Assembly (NCBI GenBank): GCA_021397835.1
Contig: JAJFZO010000396.1
Coordinates: 1,984,001 to 2,048,000 of the forward strand
Origin: Moringa oleifera
Lineage: Eukaryota; Streptophyta; Magnoliopsida; Brassicales; Moringaceae
Direction: 5' to 3'
Length of the DNA stretch: 64,000 nt
Each line of letters begins with the position of its first letter. The first letter of the stretch is position 1. Shown here piece by piece: positions 1-13,100 of this stretch. A program made the position numbers and the translations under genes. Under the pieces are notes generated by a model. It did not search any database. It was not told the DNA's origin and saw nothing but the letters and a program-made list of their open reading frames with translations.

Positions 1-19
1 GCTTTCGCGTGGAAATATC

Positions 20-3000
20 ATGGTGGGTATTTTCTCAAGATTTTCTGTTGGTAGAAGTGGTCATCGACGTACTCAGAGTGCCCTTGTAAGAACTCTTTAT
101 TTCTATTTGTTCTTTTCTTCTTAAATTAAAGTATTTCTTCTCTTAGAACTCGTACACGTAAATCTATAGATTTCTTTCTATATTTTTCTTGGGTCATTTT
201 GGTTTTTGAATTAGTCATCTTTAATTCTTATCTATTGAAGCTCCTCTTTCTTATGTTGACATTGTCTTTGAGTTTATTTATCATATGATTTTTGTGTTTC
301 AAAATCTATGTTTTGATTTCTTCCAAGATAAGTGTGATCCTGGCGGCTTTGACTTATTGTTTCTTCTAGTGGGTGGGTTATACTGGAGTTAGCTTGATGC
401 TATCTGTAATGTTGTGCTTTCCGGAAGATGCTTGTCTTACATGTAACTGTGCATATTATCCTTATGTTGATGAAATCCTGACGATTTCTTTTCACGTTTT
501 TCATAAATTTGCTCTTCATTTTGACATTTTCTCAATATAATTTTGCAATTAAAACCTTCATGTGCTATTATCAATTCAATTTGGTAAATTCTGCCATTTC
601 TATCATCTTCTACTACATCATAGATCAGTTTCAAGATTCTGTTTGGTTGGACACCTGATGACCTTATGTTGTATATATAATTCCTTCCCAAGGTTCTGGT
701 CTGAAATCCTCAAATAATTGGTGTCTCTTGCTATTACTCATTGATTCAAGGGAAGAAATGCTTGAAGTTATATATATATTTTTTGAGTAAAATACATCTT
801 GTCTCTCGCCTTTTTAGTTCCCTGCATTTGTAATTATAGTATTAAAATTCTACTTTATTTGTTTTGGCTTTAAATTTCATTAGTCAATGTAAAAGTCGCA
901 TTGTTTAATATTAATACATGCCCTTACGACTCTATGGAGGTATCAGCTGGTAGTTTCTTGTTGTATCTACTCATTGAGTTGCTGTATGTCGAGCAGGATG
1001 AAAGGGAACTATTGCCCCCAAATTCCGAGGTTACTGGTGTCACTACAGCGATTGCTTCTGCTCATGGGATTGAAGTAGCAATAGAGTTTAAGCCAGTGGA
1101 ACACCCTATAGAGCCTCTGGACAATGATCGGCCAATTCAGTGCCCACTACCTGAACCCTCAATTCTAAATGTAAGGTTAAAGACTTGTTTTCTGTCTCCA
1201 TATTTGTGTAATATATACTTGTGTTTTTGGTTGATATCTGCCCTTGAACTGATAATTGGTGATCAGATGGATAGGTTATCATGTTTGATTTGAGGTCATA
1301 TAGCATTTGCTAATATTATTACCAACTTTATATCACTTGTGGATATATAAAGCTGCCAATAATAAATTAATTAACAAAAGTAATCATATCAAGATACCTA
1401 GGAAGTTATCTTTCTTCATATCAAAAAGATGCACATGAAATTATTGGCTAACATATTTTCGGGATTCAGTGTTAAGCTTTATTGAGTTGATTTGCTTAAG
1501 TACTTCAGTCAATGGTATATGTTACTGCATTAGGATACTGATGTCTCAATGCGCTAAGAATTAATATCGAGACTTAAGTAGAAATTTTGTCCATTAAGAA
1601 AACCAAAAGAAAAATCAATAATATTGGATATATAAAATCCATAAGCTTTTCTGGAGCTGTCACTGCCTTTTCTTTTCATCTGCAAAGGTTATCTTGTAAT
1701 TCTTGGGAAAACCTCTAATACTTCTAGCCTTTTTGAGGCTCTGATCCAGTAGTCCATGTGTTCTAAGGCAAATGAATTGTTTTAGGCCTTTAAATTCATT
1801 CGAGTGTGCTGAGGAGTCGAGCACTTCTTGTTCTTTGAATGTGCTGAATCAGATGCTTAAACCATTCCAGTTATATTGTTATCTGGAGGGAGTAACAATT
1901 GAGCTCCATATATTAAATGGCGTGCCCTGATGATAAAAGAAAGTACGCAATATGAAATCCTAGGTGTTTGTTCCTAACGAGTGTGGAATCTGATATGGGA
2001 ATGCTAATAAGTCCTGAATAGTTGTTGTCTCTCAGGGTGGATAGATTTTTTGATGAGTTCTTTTATGGAACTTTTACCACTCTTCTTGTTGATCAATTGG
2101 GTTAAATAAGAAAGATGAAAAAGTACATGGTGGTTCTTTTTGGTGGTATTTAGTTCTCAAAATCTTGGAGCATTCTGTGAAGCATATTTCATTATTGCCC
2201 TCTAACTACATTCTTAATTTTAATCAATCTTGGAGTGCGTACATATAAATTAGTCTTGTAAAACTTGTTACTCTTGCTTTCATGAAAGAGAGGTTTGTAA
2301 GTACCATATTGAACTTTAGGAACTTGTCAAAGTAATATGATGAATAATACATTAGAAAATTCATAATAACTTGCAAAAAAATATAATTGAGCATGTGAGA
2401 AATGGATCCCCATGTTCTTACTACACTTTTCACTTCTTATCATCATTGGCAAACCTATATAAGTGTAGTTTCCTACTCTCTAAGTTTGGTTTTAAAAAGG
2501 GGAGATTATCACAGTGTCTTGGATTAATGGTGATGTCTTTACTAGGGTGATATGATCACTACTGATCTGACATTAACATGTTCGATAAATCATGCTAAGG
2601 TTCTTGGATATCCATGATAGCTGAATATATCTTACCAGATTTAATCTTGATATAATTAAGATCAACATATCAATTTCTCATTTTAAATTAGAAAATCTAA
2701 AATAATTTTAAGTACAACCACTGAGCTTCAACTAAACTATTTTAATACCATTGAATATCAATCTCTGTCAAAATCGTTAGGAATTCGGAAAAGAAGAAAA
2801 TCTATAATAAGGGATTTGTAGTTTGCAACTAGGGAGAAGATAGTAAAGGAGGAACAGTAGAGAAAAGGGTGGGAGAAGAAAGAAACTTGAACGGGAAAGA
2901 TAGAATTAGTTTAGAAATAGCTAGCAGTCATTGTTGCTTTAAAAAAATAGCTAGCCGTCATTAGAAAGAATGATCGAGGATAATTTTGTCCATTATTTTA

Positions 3001-5295
3001 TTCTCAATGTACGCCATGGTGATCTTAGACCACTCTCATTTCGAGGTGATAAGGTCACCTTTTTCAAGGGAGATCTTATCATTGGGGTAAGTTAAGGTTA
3101 CTGATGTATAGGATTAGAGAGTTGTAAACAAAGAAAATTATTAACTCCTCTACAATCACTATGGTCTTGATTGGATCACGCCATAACAAACGGTTCCTGA
3201 AAGTTTTAAGAAATTCCATTTGATTGTATATGGGTCTAGTCCTCCTTGTGCAGATGCACATAAAATTGGTGTGTGGTCCCCATAACAACGTTGCAGTGTG
3301 ACCAGATATTGTGTTACCGAAACATTAAAGAGAAATAGATCTTGATAACCAGTTTACCACCTGAAATTCAATATACTGAACGTCATGATTGTCATTGTGG
3401 AGCATCTCAGATTTCCTCTCTTGTTGCTTATTTCCCATTTCATTGTTTGTTCCTTCTACTGCCATTTTGATATCTATTTTTCACATATTGTGCAGTTTTA
3501 CTAGTTTCTCTTCTCCAGAAGTGTTTGCAGGCATATTCAAAATTATATAATCTATTGGATACCAAAAGATTGTTTCAGGAATTTATGTTATATATAATGT
3601 GGTCAAGATGATTTATATATTACTTAATGCATTTATTTTCCTTACTTATTGGTTTATACTGTTGTGACGTTATATTTTGCAGTAAATTTGAAATTGTCCT
3701 TATGTGTTAATTCTCATTTATCATTGTATTACTTAAAATGAAAATAATAGGTTTAAATTATGACGAAAAAAGACCATTTGAAAGTCTGTTGAGATTTTAA
3801 ATGGTACATTTCATATCTCAGTATCCTGTAGCCTATCAGACACTATTAATATCAGCCCATCAAGAAAAATTTCTGGTTCTACCCTGCTAATCATTGTGTT
3901 TTGACCTTATACCTCGACTGTTGTCCTTTCAGTCATTTACAATCATCTTATTTTGGTTAGCAGTGTTTGCCCAGTTGCGCATGTAATACGCTTGGTTAAA
4001 TTTGCTAAAGAAAAGCAACAATCAAATATAAATATATAAGAAGGGAAGTTTCCCATGGATTCCTGTGACAAATCAAATGACTGTCTTAGAGTTTCTTCTG
4101 TTTGCATGAAATATTTTATTTTGTTCCCTCGATCATTTTCAAAAGACACTTACAATGGTGTTGTAAAGGACGAGATTTAGTTTCTACTTCTAATTTTAGC
4201 CTGAAACAAATTAATTCCATCTCAAAACTTCTTGGGTAGTATTTGGATCTCTGTTTTATAGTATGCAATGTACTTACGATTGCATGAGGGCCATGCATTT
4301 AATGTTCTATAAGTTTTACCTGGCTGGAAAAGATATGACAGCCATGGTTAGACAACGGGAGGCGTGGGGCTTTGGCCTCTAGTTTCTTGTAACTTCAGAG
4401 CTGTGTTAGTTGATCTGGTTGTCAGAGTGCTTGTCCTGCTTTTCCTGGTTATAAGACTATGAGAGACCGGGCACATACACTCTTCTTCAACTGCTCCACC
4501 TGTCTGTTTCCTTGATGCTTGGGCATCCATGCACTCACATATGTATCGTAAAAGTGAAAGCCAACAAAATTGGTGCCCTGGAAGAAGCAAAGAAAACTCA
4601 TTAATTAAAGGTGCTCCTATGCATCATTTAGATGTTGAGATTGAAGGTCTTCTATAGTCTTAAAAGGGGGGAAATTTCCTTCTATAGTTTTGATTTGATT
4701 TATGGATTGGGCATGGAGTCTAAGAGGTGGAACTGCTGAGTTTGTGAAGGAAAAGACATCCATTTTTTCTGTGAGTTACTAGATGAATGACTGAAGCATC
4801 TCAATCTAGCAATTGTGAAATCAATCTGCATGGTTGCTATATAGAAAAGGTTGTATTCCATCACTTTTGTGGTTCAGGGTAGGAAAGAATCATGAAGAAG
4901 GTTATTTAGGTAGAAGCCAATGTGCCATTACAGACTTGAGGCTTGAGCTAGTGACTGTGCTTTCTCTTTTCAGTCATTGGTTAATCTGTTCAGTACTAAT
5001 TATTTCTTAGGCATGCATTATACCAGCTGTTGTGTGATTTCTGTATGTTCCGAAGCCTTAATTTTTTTTCTTTTTCCATCAAAAGGATGGAAGACTGTGG
5101 AAGGAGCGAGTATCAGCAGGCGTCAGGAGAAGAGGTGATTTGCCAGTCATGAAGGAAGGTGGCACCCTTGAATCTGAAGCTGCTGGGATGAAACCGCGGC
5201 CATCCCAAACTAATCGCTTGATTCTACCGTCTCTCAGTGCCCCTGAACATAATCTGCTAAACCTACTTGAAGAATGTAATGCATCCGGGATCTGA
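20..5295 (+). CDS. Plant-conserved protein of unknown function, 149 aa, three exons
   Basis: Exons 20-85, 997-1170 and 5086-5295 join in phase 0 at every junction and give 149 residues; all introns are GT-AG. The ATG at 20 opens a short basic segment (IFSRFSVGRSGHRRTQSAL). The second exon carries an acidic, proline-rich stretch (DERELLPPN, then EFKPVEHP and CPLPEPSILN). The third starts DGRLWKERVS and ends LLEECNASGI. There is no signal peptide, membrane segment or known catalytic motif. The segment GIEVAIEFKPVEHP followed by CPLPEPSILNDGRLWKER resembles a family of small uncharacterised proteins I recall from other dicots, which supports the splice model; I know no function. Intron 2 is unusually long (3.9 kb) and holds no coding signal that I recognise. 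The 5' leader lies mostly outside the window, and an upstream coding exon cannot be excluded. Confidence 0.75.
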
Positions 5296-6066
5296 AATCT
5301 GGTTTTGCTGCTTCCAATATAACATGTTACAATATCCATATATAGTCTCAATGCCCTCTCCTTTTCCCTTTCCTCCTTCCTTTCATTGTCTTTGCCCTTT
5401 CTATTTTATTCTCTTTCTCTTTTGACATATATGTAAGAATCATAGTAAAGATGCCCGGTTCTATCTATGCTTAATAAATCAAATGAAATTCCTAGCTTCT
5501 GCCTGTCTCGAACATTCTCCAGATTTTTCATTAGCATAGTCGGATATATTTTATCATCTCTTTGTCCTTGTCAAGATCATAATCATGATTAATTTGGTAT
5601 ACTTTGCTGATCAGATGATGGTTCTGGCTATTGTTCTTAATTCATCAGGCTATGCAATATCAAAAGGATTTACTTGCATCGGATAAGGACGTGATTATGA
5701 TCCTATTTCCCTGTGAAAAACAACTCCAAAATGTTTTTGTAACTTACCCAAACTGAAAAGATGCTTTTGATCATTACCAGGATGCTGCATTCTTTTGTTT
5801 AGGAATAAGATAGTCCCTGATGCCCTGTATTGCCAGGAAGGTATTTGCTTTTTCCAGGAAGATGAATACTTTGAGTTCAGCTCGAGCATTTCATCATCTT
5901 CTGGGTGAATTAACAGCACAAGAAACCTCATAATTTAGATATCAGAAAGAAAAAACCTGTTCTGGGTATGTAAAATTTTCTCTCATTAACAAAAGAAAGT
6001 AGTAAGAATTTTACAGATTGATTATTTATGCTCTGAGTCTGCTGGTAAACATTGATCAATACATAC

Positions 6067-6097
<31 letters not shown>

Positions 6098-6134
6098 AAT
6101 TTCAGGAGACTAAACTGGTATCAACTACTCTCAT
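5296..6134. other. 3' flank of the first gene; no gene seen
   Basis: Non-coding sequence between two convergent genes. It probably holds the 3' UTR of the upstream gene: an AATAAA-like motif (cttaataaatca) lies near 5470. Short open frames here show no recognisable protein. Confidence 0.5.
6067..6097. repeat. GA microsatellite
   Basis: An almost pure run of GA dinucleotides with one interruption (gagacaga), just downstream of the stop codon of the minus-strand small-peptide gene. Confidence 0.9.
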
Positions 6135-6362
6135 TCAGGCAACGTGGTAACTGGAAACAGGAGCTGCCTGCCCTGTTGGCTCGACAAGGTGTTTCCGGGG
6201 GCCACGGAAGCTGCCGTGATTCATCCTCGGCTTACTCAGAGATCCAGCGACATGGTTTGCTTCATGAACTCCGACGGCAGCAGGGTGAGCCGTGATCAGG
6301 GTAGAGATCATAAGCAGGTAAAGAACCAGGAGGGCATGGAAGGAGACCTTGGAGTGCAGCAT
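6135..6362 (-). CDS. Candidate small secreted peptide precursor, 75 aa
   Basis: A single-exon reading frame of 75 residues on the minus strand. Residues 1-25 form a classic signal peptide: a short polar start (MLHSKVSFH), a hydrophobic core (ALLVLYLLMISTLI) and a small-residue cleavage region (TAHPAA). The remaining 50 residues are basic and cysteine-free and end in a segment containing FRGPRKHLVEPTG, the usual plan of a plant peptide-hormone precursor with a C-terminal active region. The end is rich in Pro, Gly and Lys/Arg but does not match the CLE, CEP, RGF, PSK or IDA consensus as I know them, so I name no family. On the minus strand a TATA-like run lies about 50 bp upstream of the ATG (6409-6416), and GC content is higher than in the surroundings. 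The overlapping open frame on the plus strand shows none of these features. It could still be a chance frame. Confidence 0.5.
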   Translation of the reverse strand: MLHSKVSFHALLVLYLLMISTLITAHPAAVGVHEANHVAGSLSKPRMNHGSFRGPRKHLVEPTGQAAPVSSYHVA

Positions 6363-6599
6363 TTGGGCTATCAGCTTCTTCTGTGGTTCTCTGGGGACAG
6401 CGACTTCATATAAAGAGGGAAGAAAAAGGATAAACTTTGCTTTGCCTTGAAGTCATCATTTGACCTCCCACTCCATCTACCTGATTGCTCATCCTAATCA
6501 ATTTCGTTTTCTCTTTGTGGGTGGTTTTTGGTTGAGGGTTTATTATGACTTCTATGACTAAGTCCTTCAATTACCTAATTAATTAAGGTGATGATTTTT

Positions 6600-9500
6600 T
6601 AAAAAATATACATTATATAAAAATTTAGTATTTATTTATATTATTAATTAAATTTTTATATTTAAAAATAATATTTAATCATAATCTATTAATTTAGATT
6701 GAATTAAATTTTATTAAAAATTTTAAAAAATATATTCAAATTAAAAATCTTACACACGAGTTTTGACTTAAAAGTTTTTTAAATATAAAAAAATATTTAA
6801 ATAAATTACAAAAAAATTTAGTATTATTTATACTTTCAAAAATGTTAAAAATTTATTTAAAAAATAAATTTTGCATCAAAAATTATTCAAATTATAAAGA
6901 ATAGACTTAAAATAGAGTGAGAAATTCACCTGAATCATTTTTGAGGCATTTCAATAATAAAAATATCTTTAATTTTTTCATAATCATTTGAGATAAAGTC
7001 AAATTTGATACTAAATTGATGTTTAATTTATTACTTTTTGAACATGATGGTTTAATTGATAATATGAAGTAAACATTACAATTTTATATAACCTTATCTT
7101 TTTTTATTGATTTAAATTTATAATTTGTTATTAATATAATAAGTTATAAAATTTATTTTAAAAAAATCAACAAAAATTCAATTATAAAGTTTATATAAAA
7201 TTTGATGTTTATCATTTATTATCAAATAGACTTACTATTCAAAAAGCGATAAGTTACACTCTAATCTATTAATTTGATTCAAATTGAATTTCGACTCAAA
7301 AAATTATGAAAATTAAATATAATTTCATTGTTGTCCTTCAAATTTGAACAACTTTTTCATTCACGATTCGTTTTTTATAAAACTTTTAAATTTTTAATAA
7401 TATAATTTTTTTAAAAAAACTGATTAAAAATCCCATAAAACTCTTATTTTTATTCTATATTATCAATCATATCCTTGTATTCAAAAGGGAACAAACCAAA
7501 CTTTGATCTATCAATTTGAGTCAAATTAAATCTTAACTCAAATAATTATAAAAAATTAAAAATATTTTTTATTATTAGAATATTTCAAAAATAATTCAAA
7601 TTAATTATTTGCTCTATTTCAATTCCATTTATTAAATTTAAATAATTTTTGATATAATATATATATATTTTGAACTTTTTAAAATTTTAACATTATAAAT
7701 TTAAAAAACATGTATTTTTAATATTTAAAAAATTTTAAAACTTTTTGTGTAAGTAGCTTGAATATCTTTTACATATATGAAAAATTTTAAGTCAAAATTC
7801 GTTATACAAAATATTTAATTTGAATATCCTTAATTTATAATTGTTTTAAAAAAGTTTAATTTACACTAAATTGATAGATCAAAATTTGATTTATCTTTTT
7901 TTTTTTAACATGAAAATTTTATTGGTAACATAGGATAAACATCAAAATTTTATAGGATTTTTACCCAAAATATTTTCAGTATTAAAAATTTTCTTTTTTT
8001 TGTGATAATAATTTAATAATTTTTTAAATTTATGAAAGATGTTAGGTCATCAAAATTTATTATATAAGATTTTTAATTTAAATATTCTTAATATTTTAAT
8101 TATTTAATAAGATTTAAAAATTCAATTTATTACTTTTTAGACATCAAAATTTATTTAATAATACGGTATAAATATCAAAATTTTATATAAACTTTACCCG
8201 AACCCCAATGAAATAAGGATTTTAATCCAATCAATAACACCAAAATATCAATAAAGTTATCTTTAATAAATACTAATTTGATTAATAACACTATAGTATC
8301 GATTTGATTAAAATCTTCTATTAATCTAGACTTTATGTTGAGTTTCTTAACAACGAATTATAAAAATATTTTAATAATTTATAATATTAATATAAAAAAT
8401 AAAATAAAAAATAAAAATATTTAAATCATTAATTTCATTAAATTACTATATATTATAATCTTATTAAAACCTCTTATCTTCAGTAAAGGATTCTGATCCT
8501 ACCAATAAAGTCGATTTTAATAAATGATTGTGAAAGGCTTATCCAATTCCATGTTCCATGTTCCATGTTCCTTAGTGTTACCCTTCATTAAATCCCTTTC
8601 AATTCTTCCTATGTTTTATTAGTTAGGAAAAAAAAGAAAATCGTTTTCATTGTTGATAGGCTTTCTTTTCACATTTTCCTTTTCAAGCTACCGAGTTAAA
8701 AATGTTAAGAATGCGGCATGTTAGATTATTCTATACTTCTATTGTAAGTTGTAACTTTTTGTTAATAATTTTGAAATCGAGATGATTTTGGATTAATTTT
8801 TTAAAATTAAAACAAAAAATACAAATATTAAAAAATTAATATTAAATTTGATTTTTAATTTAAATTTTATTCATATCTATTACTTTTGCTTTATAGATTT
8901 TTTGAAAGTAATTTAGAAAGAATATTATTATTAAAAAATTAAAAATTAAAAAATTTTGAATAAAAATCTCATAAAAACTCTTATATTTATTTTATGTTAT
9001 TAATTAAACTTTTATATTTAAAAAATGATAAATCAAACGTTAAATTAAAGTTCATCAAAAAATTTAATTTCAAAAAATTTCAAAATTTTTTTAGCACTAA
9101 TATATATATACATATGTATAAATTTATATTATCAAAATTTAAAAAAAATAAAAAATAAATATTACACTAAAAAATTATTCAAATTTAAGAAATAGATTCA
9201 AAATAGACTAATAAATTTATTTGAAATATTTTTGAAATATTTGAACAATAAAAATATTCATAATTTTTTATAACCAGTTGAGTTAAAGTTCAATTTGGAT
9301 CAAATTAATAAACCAATATTTTATTTATCATTTTTTAAATATAAGAGTTAATTAATTATCTATTTTTTAAAAATAATTTAATTTTTTTTAATTTTTTTAA
9401 GTCATCGTCCTACTTAATACAAATTAAAAATTTTAACAAAAATTAAATATAATGAGATAATAAAATTTAGAATAAAGGTTATTTAAAATCCTAAATTATA

Positions 9501-9780
9501 CCTTATATCTCAAGTCAAATCTTAATATTTAAAAAGTGAAAAATTAAATCTCAATTAATCTATTAATTTGATGTTGACTCAAATAATTATAAAATCTTAA
9601 GTATATTTTTATTGTTAAAATATCTAAAAACTATTTATTTAATTATAATTTAAAAATATTTTTAAATAATTTTTAATTCATAAAATATTTAAACTGAATT
9701 TTTTTAATTTTTAATAATACATTTTTTAAAAATATTTTTATTAGTCAAAAAATTCTTATATTTTAATTTATTTCTTTAAT
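6600..9780. repeat. Cluster of AT-rich foldback (MITE-like) repeats
   Basis: About 3.2 kb of very AT-rich DNA without genes. It is not random: the same modules recur in both orientations. One arm reads approximately TATAAAATTTTGATGTTTAT, then ATATTATCAATCAAA, then a TAATAAATCAAA-like stretch and CTATCAATTTGATTCAAATT; the inverted arm follows about 300-400 bp later. Copies with two visible arms are about 6608-7096, 7425-7975 and 8950-9350. Single arms are seen near 7188-7330, 7985-8200 and 9470-9620. The centres carry a shared motif of the type ACTCAAATAATTATAAAAATT followed by TTTTTATTGTTAAAATAT. These are probably old non-autonomous foldback transposons. I could not fix exact ends or target duplications. 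Confidence 0.6.
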
Positions 9781-10052
9781 CCAAAATAGGTTCAACTATC
9801 ATCTAAAACTCAAAGGGAGCATTTTCCAGGCCTGCCCCGAGTGTATTGTCGGCTCAGTTGGATCTTTCAATTTCAAAATTGTAAGCCCAAAACAATGCCA
9901 ATTGAAACCCAATCAGCCTATCGAAAAGAAGTTCGGAGCAATGATAGGTTCGACCCGACCCGCAATTCGGTCCGTCCATAAGCGAGGAGAGACTGAACCT
10001 AAAGTTAATTTTATTTTAAAATTTTGGTATTCTTTTCTTTGAGCTCAAGAAA

Positions 10053-10060
10053 AATATAAA
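10053..10060 (+). promoter_or_regulatory. TATA-like element upstream of RPN9
   Basis: An AATATAAA sequence about 125 bp upstream of the RPN9 ATG, followed by a purine-rich leader (gaagagacaaaggcagggggagag). Position and composition fit a core promoter; the assignment is inferred. Confidence 0.4.
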
Positions 10061-10184
10061 GAAGAGACAAAGGCAGGGGGAGAGAGCGAGAAGGTTGGTT
10101 TTTCAGATTTTCTTATATTTAACTATTTAAGAAGAAACCAAGCTCCGCGACAGAACTCTTGTTCTCTCTCCACTGAAATCCGCC

Positions 10185-13100
10185 ATGGCCGCTCTGCAAT
10201 ACTTGGAGTCTCTGCGCAACGCGCACCCGGAGCTCGCTGAGTGGTACAATTCTCTTGCAGATCTGTACCAGAAGAAGCTCTGGCACCAGCTTACTCTTAA
10301 GCTCGAGCAGTTCGTTGCTCTCGCCGTCTTCCAGGTTCATTACATTTCTCAATTCTCTCTTTCTTTCTCTCTCTCACTGTTTCTATATGTACTTAACTAT
10401 GTGCATGTATGTGTGTGTATGCTATGCACGCGCCTGTGTTTCTGTGTTTTGTTGTCTTGGCACGGGTTAGGGTTTGTAGATCTCCAACAGGTTGGGGTTT
10501 TGACAAAGTGCTTTAGGGTGAGGTGATTGGGATTGTGGGGCTTTTGTTGGGAAAATCAGGGTTACTATTGGGGAGTTAAGATTTTTTTTTTCTTCTTATC
10601 TTGGTTCTGCTCTTCTTTTATATTTATAGATTTTGGTTTGTTGGGCTTGAGAGCTTAAATGGGGATTCTAGAGTCTTTATGTTAGTAGTACTTCCACCTG
10701 GAATACTAAGAAAAGCGACACTTCTGAGGCCCATATCCAGCTACCACATTTCTTGTAGATGGGAAGAATATGTACTTAAGTAGGACCGTTCTTCAATTGC
10801 TAGAAAAGAAGAAACATTTTTAGCTGTTTAGAGGCCTTGCAAGTTATTATAAGCATGCTACTTCGGAACATTGTTGGACTTCTCTTCCCTTTGTTCGATA
10901 GGGGAGAATCCTGTGAATCTTTTGTCAGAAATAATCTGCATGGACCTTAGAGTTGCATCTTCTGTTATGTTCATCTATTAAGAGTTGAGGACTTCAGATG
11001 TAGTTTAGAGAAATAAAAAAAATTTTTACATGAAAAGAGATTTCGAAATATATGTCAGCTGGAAGATGGTCTCAGGAAATAAATGAATTAACTGTAGTCC
11101 AATTTTGCCTTCATGTACTTGAGACATGGTGATGTAGTGTTTGACTGGACAGTTGGCTGCAAGTATGTTGCATCTTGAATCATTTGGAGTTTGAAACGGG
11201 AGACTAATTCATGAAAATGTTAACCTATGCAAATCAAGTGGTCATAATTATATTTAGTGAGAAAATGTGGAATTGGATCTAGTTATTATTGGAATTGAAT
11301 GAATAGCCCTGAGCCATATATTAGAGGCTCTTGTTGCAAGTGATTATGTTTGCATCTTGATACCTTTTGTAACTTGAAATGAGAGACTACCATACGGAAA
11401 CATTAACTTATGTAAACCAGGTGATCGTAATGATATTTACTAAGAAACATGTGGAACTGCATCTAATTATAGTAGAATTGTAAAAAATGGCCCCAAGACA
11501 TGTGTCAGAGCTCTTATTGCAAGTGATTTATCTATATTAATTCTCATGCAAAATACATTTGACACAAATTTGAGTGGTTATTTAAGCATGGACTTTTCAG
11601 TTCGTGGCTTGTTTGCTTTTTGCTATATGGCTTTGCTTTTTGTAGGCTGCTTTTAGGATCTACCCTAGCATATGGAAATTTGCTAATCAGTAAAAATCCA
11701 TTTATTTGATGTCCCACCCAAGAAAGGAACTAAGTCCTACTAGCCCCTCTAAATGGTCATTCAACATAGATTCTACATGCTTTAGGAATTTACATGGAAA
11801 ACTGTTGTGTGCCTGCAAACACTGTCAGTTCCTTCAGTTAACTGCTTTCGTTACTGAAGTTTTATGGTGTTGTTTTACACAATGTTTTGGTATTGCATCA
11901 GTTTATGTTTATTTGCTTTAGTTACTCATATCTTTATTTCCTGAGAAAGTAATACAAATGATCTTCACGCAGACAGAGATGAATTGATTTAATTGTGTTT
12001 TTGAACCTAATTACAGCTAACTTATTTTCTCCCTTTCTTTCAATGTTAAATTTTAGGCTGGTGATGCTTTGATACAGCTGTATCATAATTTCATCACCGA
12101 CTTCGAGACCAAGATCAATCTTCTAAAGCTTGCACATTTTGCTGTTATAGTTTCTCGGCAGTACTCTGAGAAAGAAGCTGCCATTGGTTATCTTGAAGGG
12201 GTGATTGAAAAGCTTCGGGCTACTAGAGAGCAGCGCATAGAAGAGCCTATTCTTTACATCAAGATGCAAATAGCTTTGTTCAAGCTTGAGCAAGGTGACC
12301 AAAAAGAATGCAAGAAACTTTTGGAAGATGGAAAGAGCACCCTCGATAGTATGACTGATATTGATCCATCCGTATATGCCAGCTTTTACTGGGTTTCATC
12401 TCAATACCACAAATTTCGTCAGGAATTTGCTGAGTTCTACAAAAGTGCCCTTCTTTATCTGGCATATACATCAGTGGAGTCTCTTTCCGAATCATTTAAG
12501 CTGGTATGTGCATGCATTTTCTTATTAAAACTGTGTTAATTAATCTTTTCCTCTTGCATTTAGTTGCTGTCAGATGACTGGCTTTGATGGAATTCATTGT
12601 GATAGTAAATTTATGGCCTTGTCAAGTTTCCAGAAACTAGGCCTTATCATATTTCCGTTGTTCCATGTCCAAGGGACTTTTTGTACTCTATGCAGCTATG
12701 AACAATAAAGAATAAAATGTTTTGTGGTCTGCCTCCCACTGTAGTCAGTGTTGGATGGAATTAGGACCTTCTCAGGTCAGATCGGATTTAAGCTTTGGTG
12801 TAAGCACTTTAGAAAATTTTAACATTCAATTCATTTTATTCCCTTCAAAGTGGGCTATGATTGCCAGTGTATCCTTATATGGAATGACATAACCAGTTTA
12901 AGAATTCTTTAAGCCCTTGGACAGTAGCTGATGCATGAGATATGTCCTTAGGTTCATCAGCTGTTAAAGTAAAATTGATATTCAAGGGAAATTTCCTTCA
13001 TGTTGAGTTGTGGATTGAAAGATAATTATTTGTTGTCTTGTATAATTTGGAGACAACATTTGGGAGGTTGCCCATGCAAGTATGCTTCTATTTATTTATT

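Noticed and set aside
901..1293. Open frame of 130 codons starting at 901
   Set aside because: It only extends exon 2 of the first gene into both flanking introns. Its start is not ATG, and splice sites at 996/997 and 1170/1171 with homology define the true exon.
5079..5351. Open frame on the minus strand over the last exon of the first gene
   Set aside because: Antisense shadow of the plus-strand exon, whose protein is conserved.
6144..6413. Plus-strand frame opposite the small-peptide candidate
   Set aside because: It begins with a non-ATG codon and has no signal peptide or known motif; the minus-strand frame has both a start and a signal peptide.
9944..9975. GGTTCGACCC stretch as a tRNA T-arm
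   Set aside because: No acceptor stem or anticodon arm can be formed around it.
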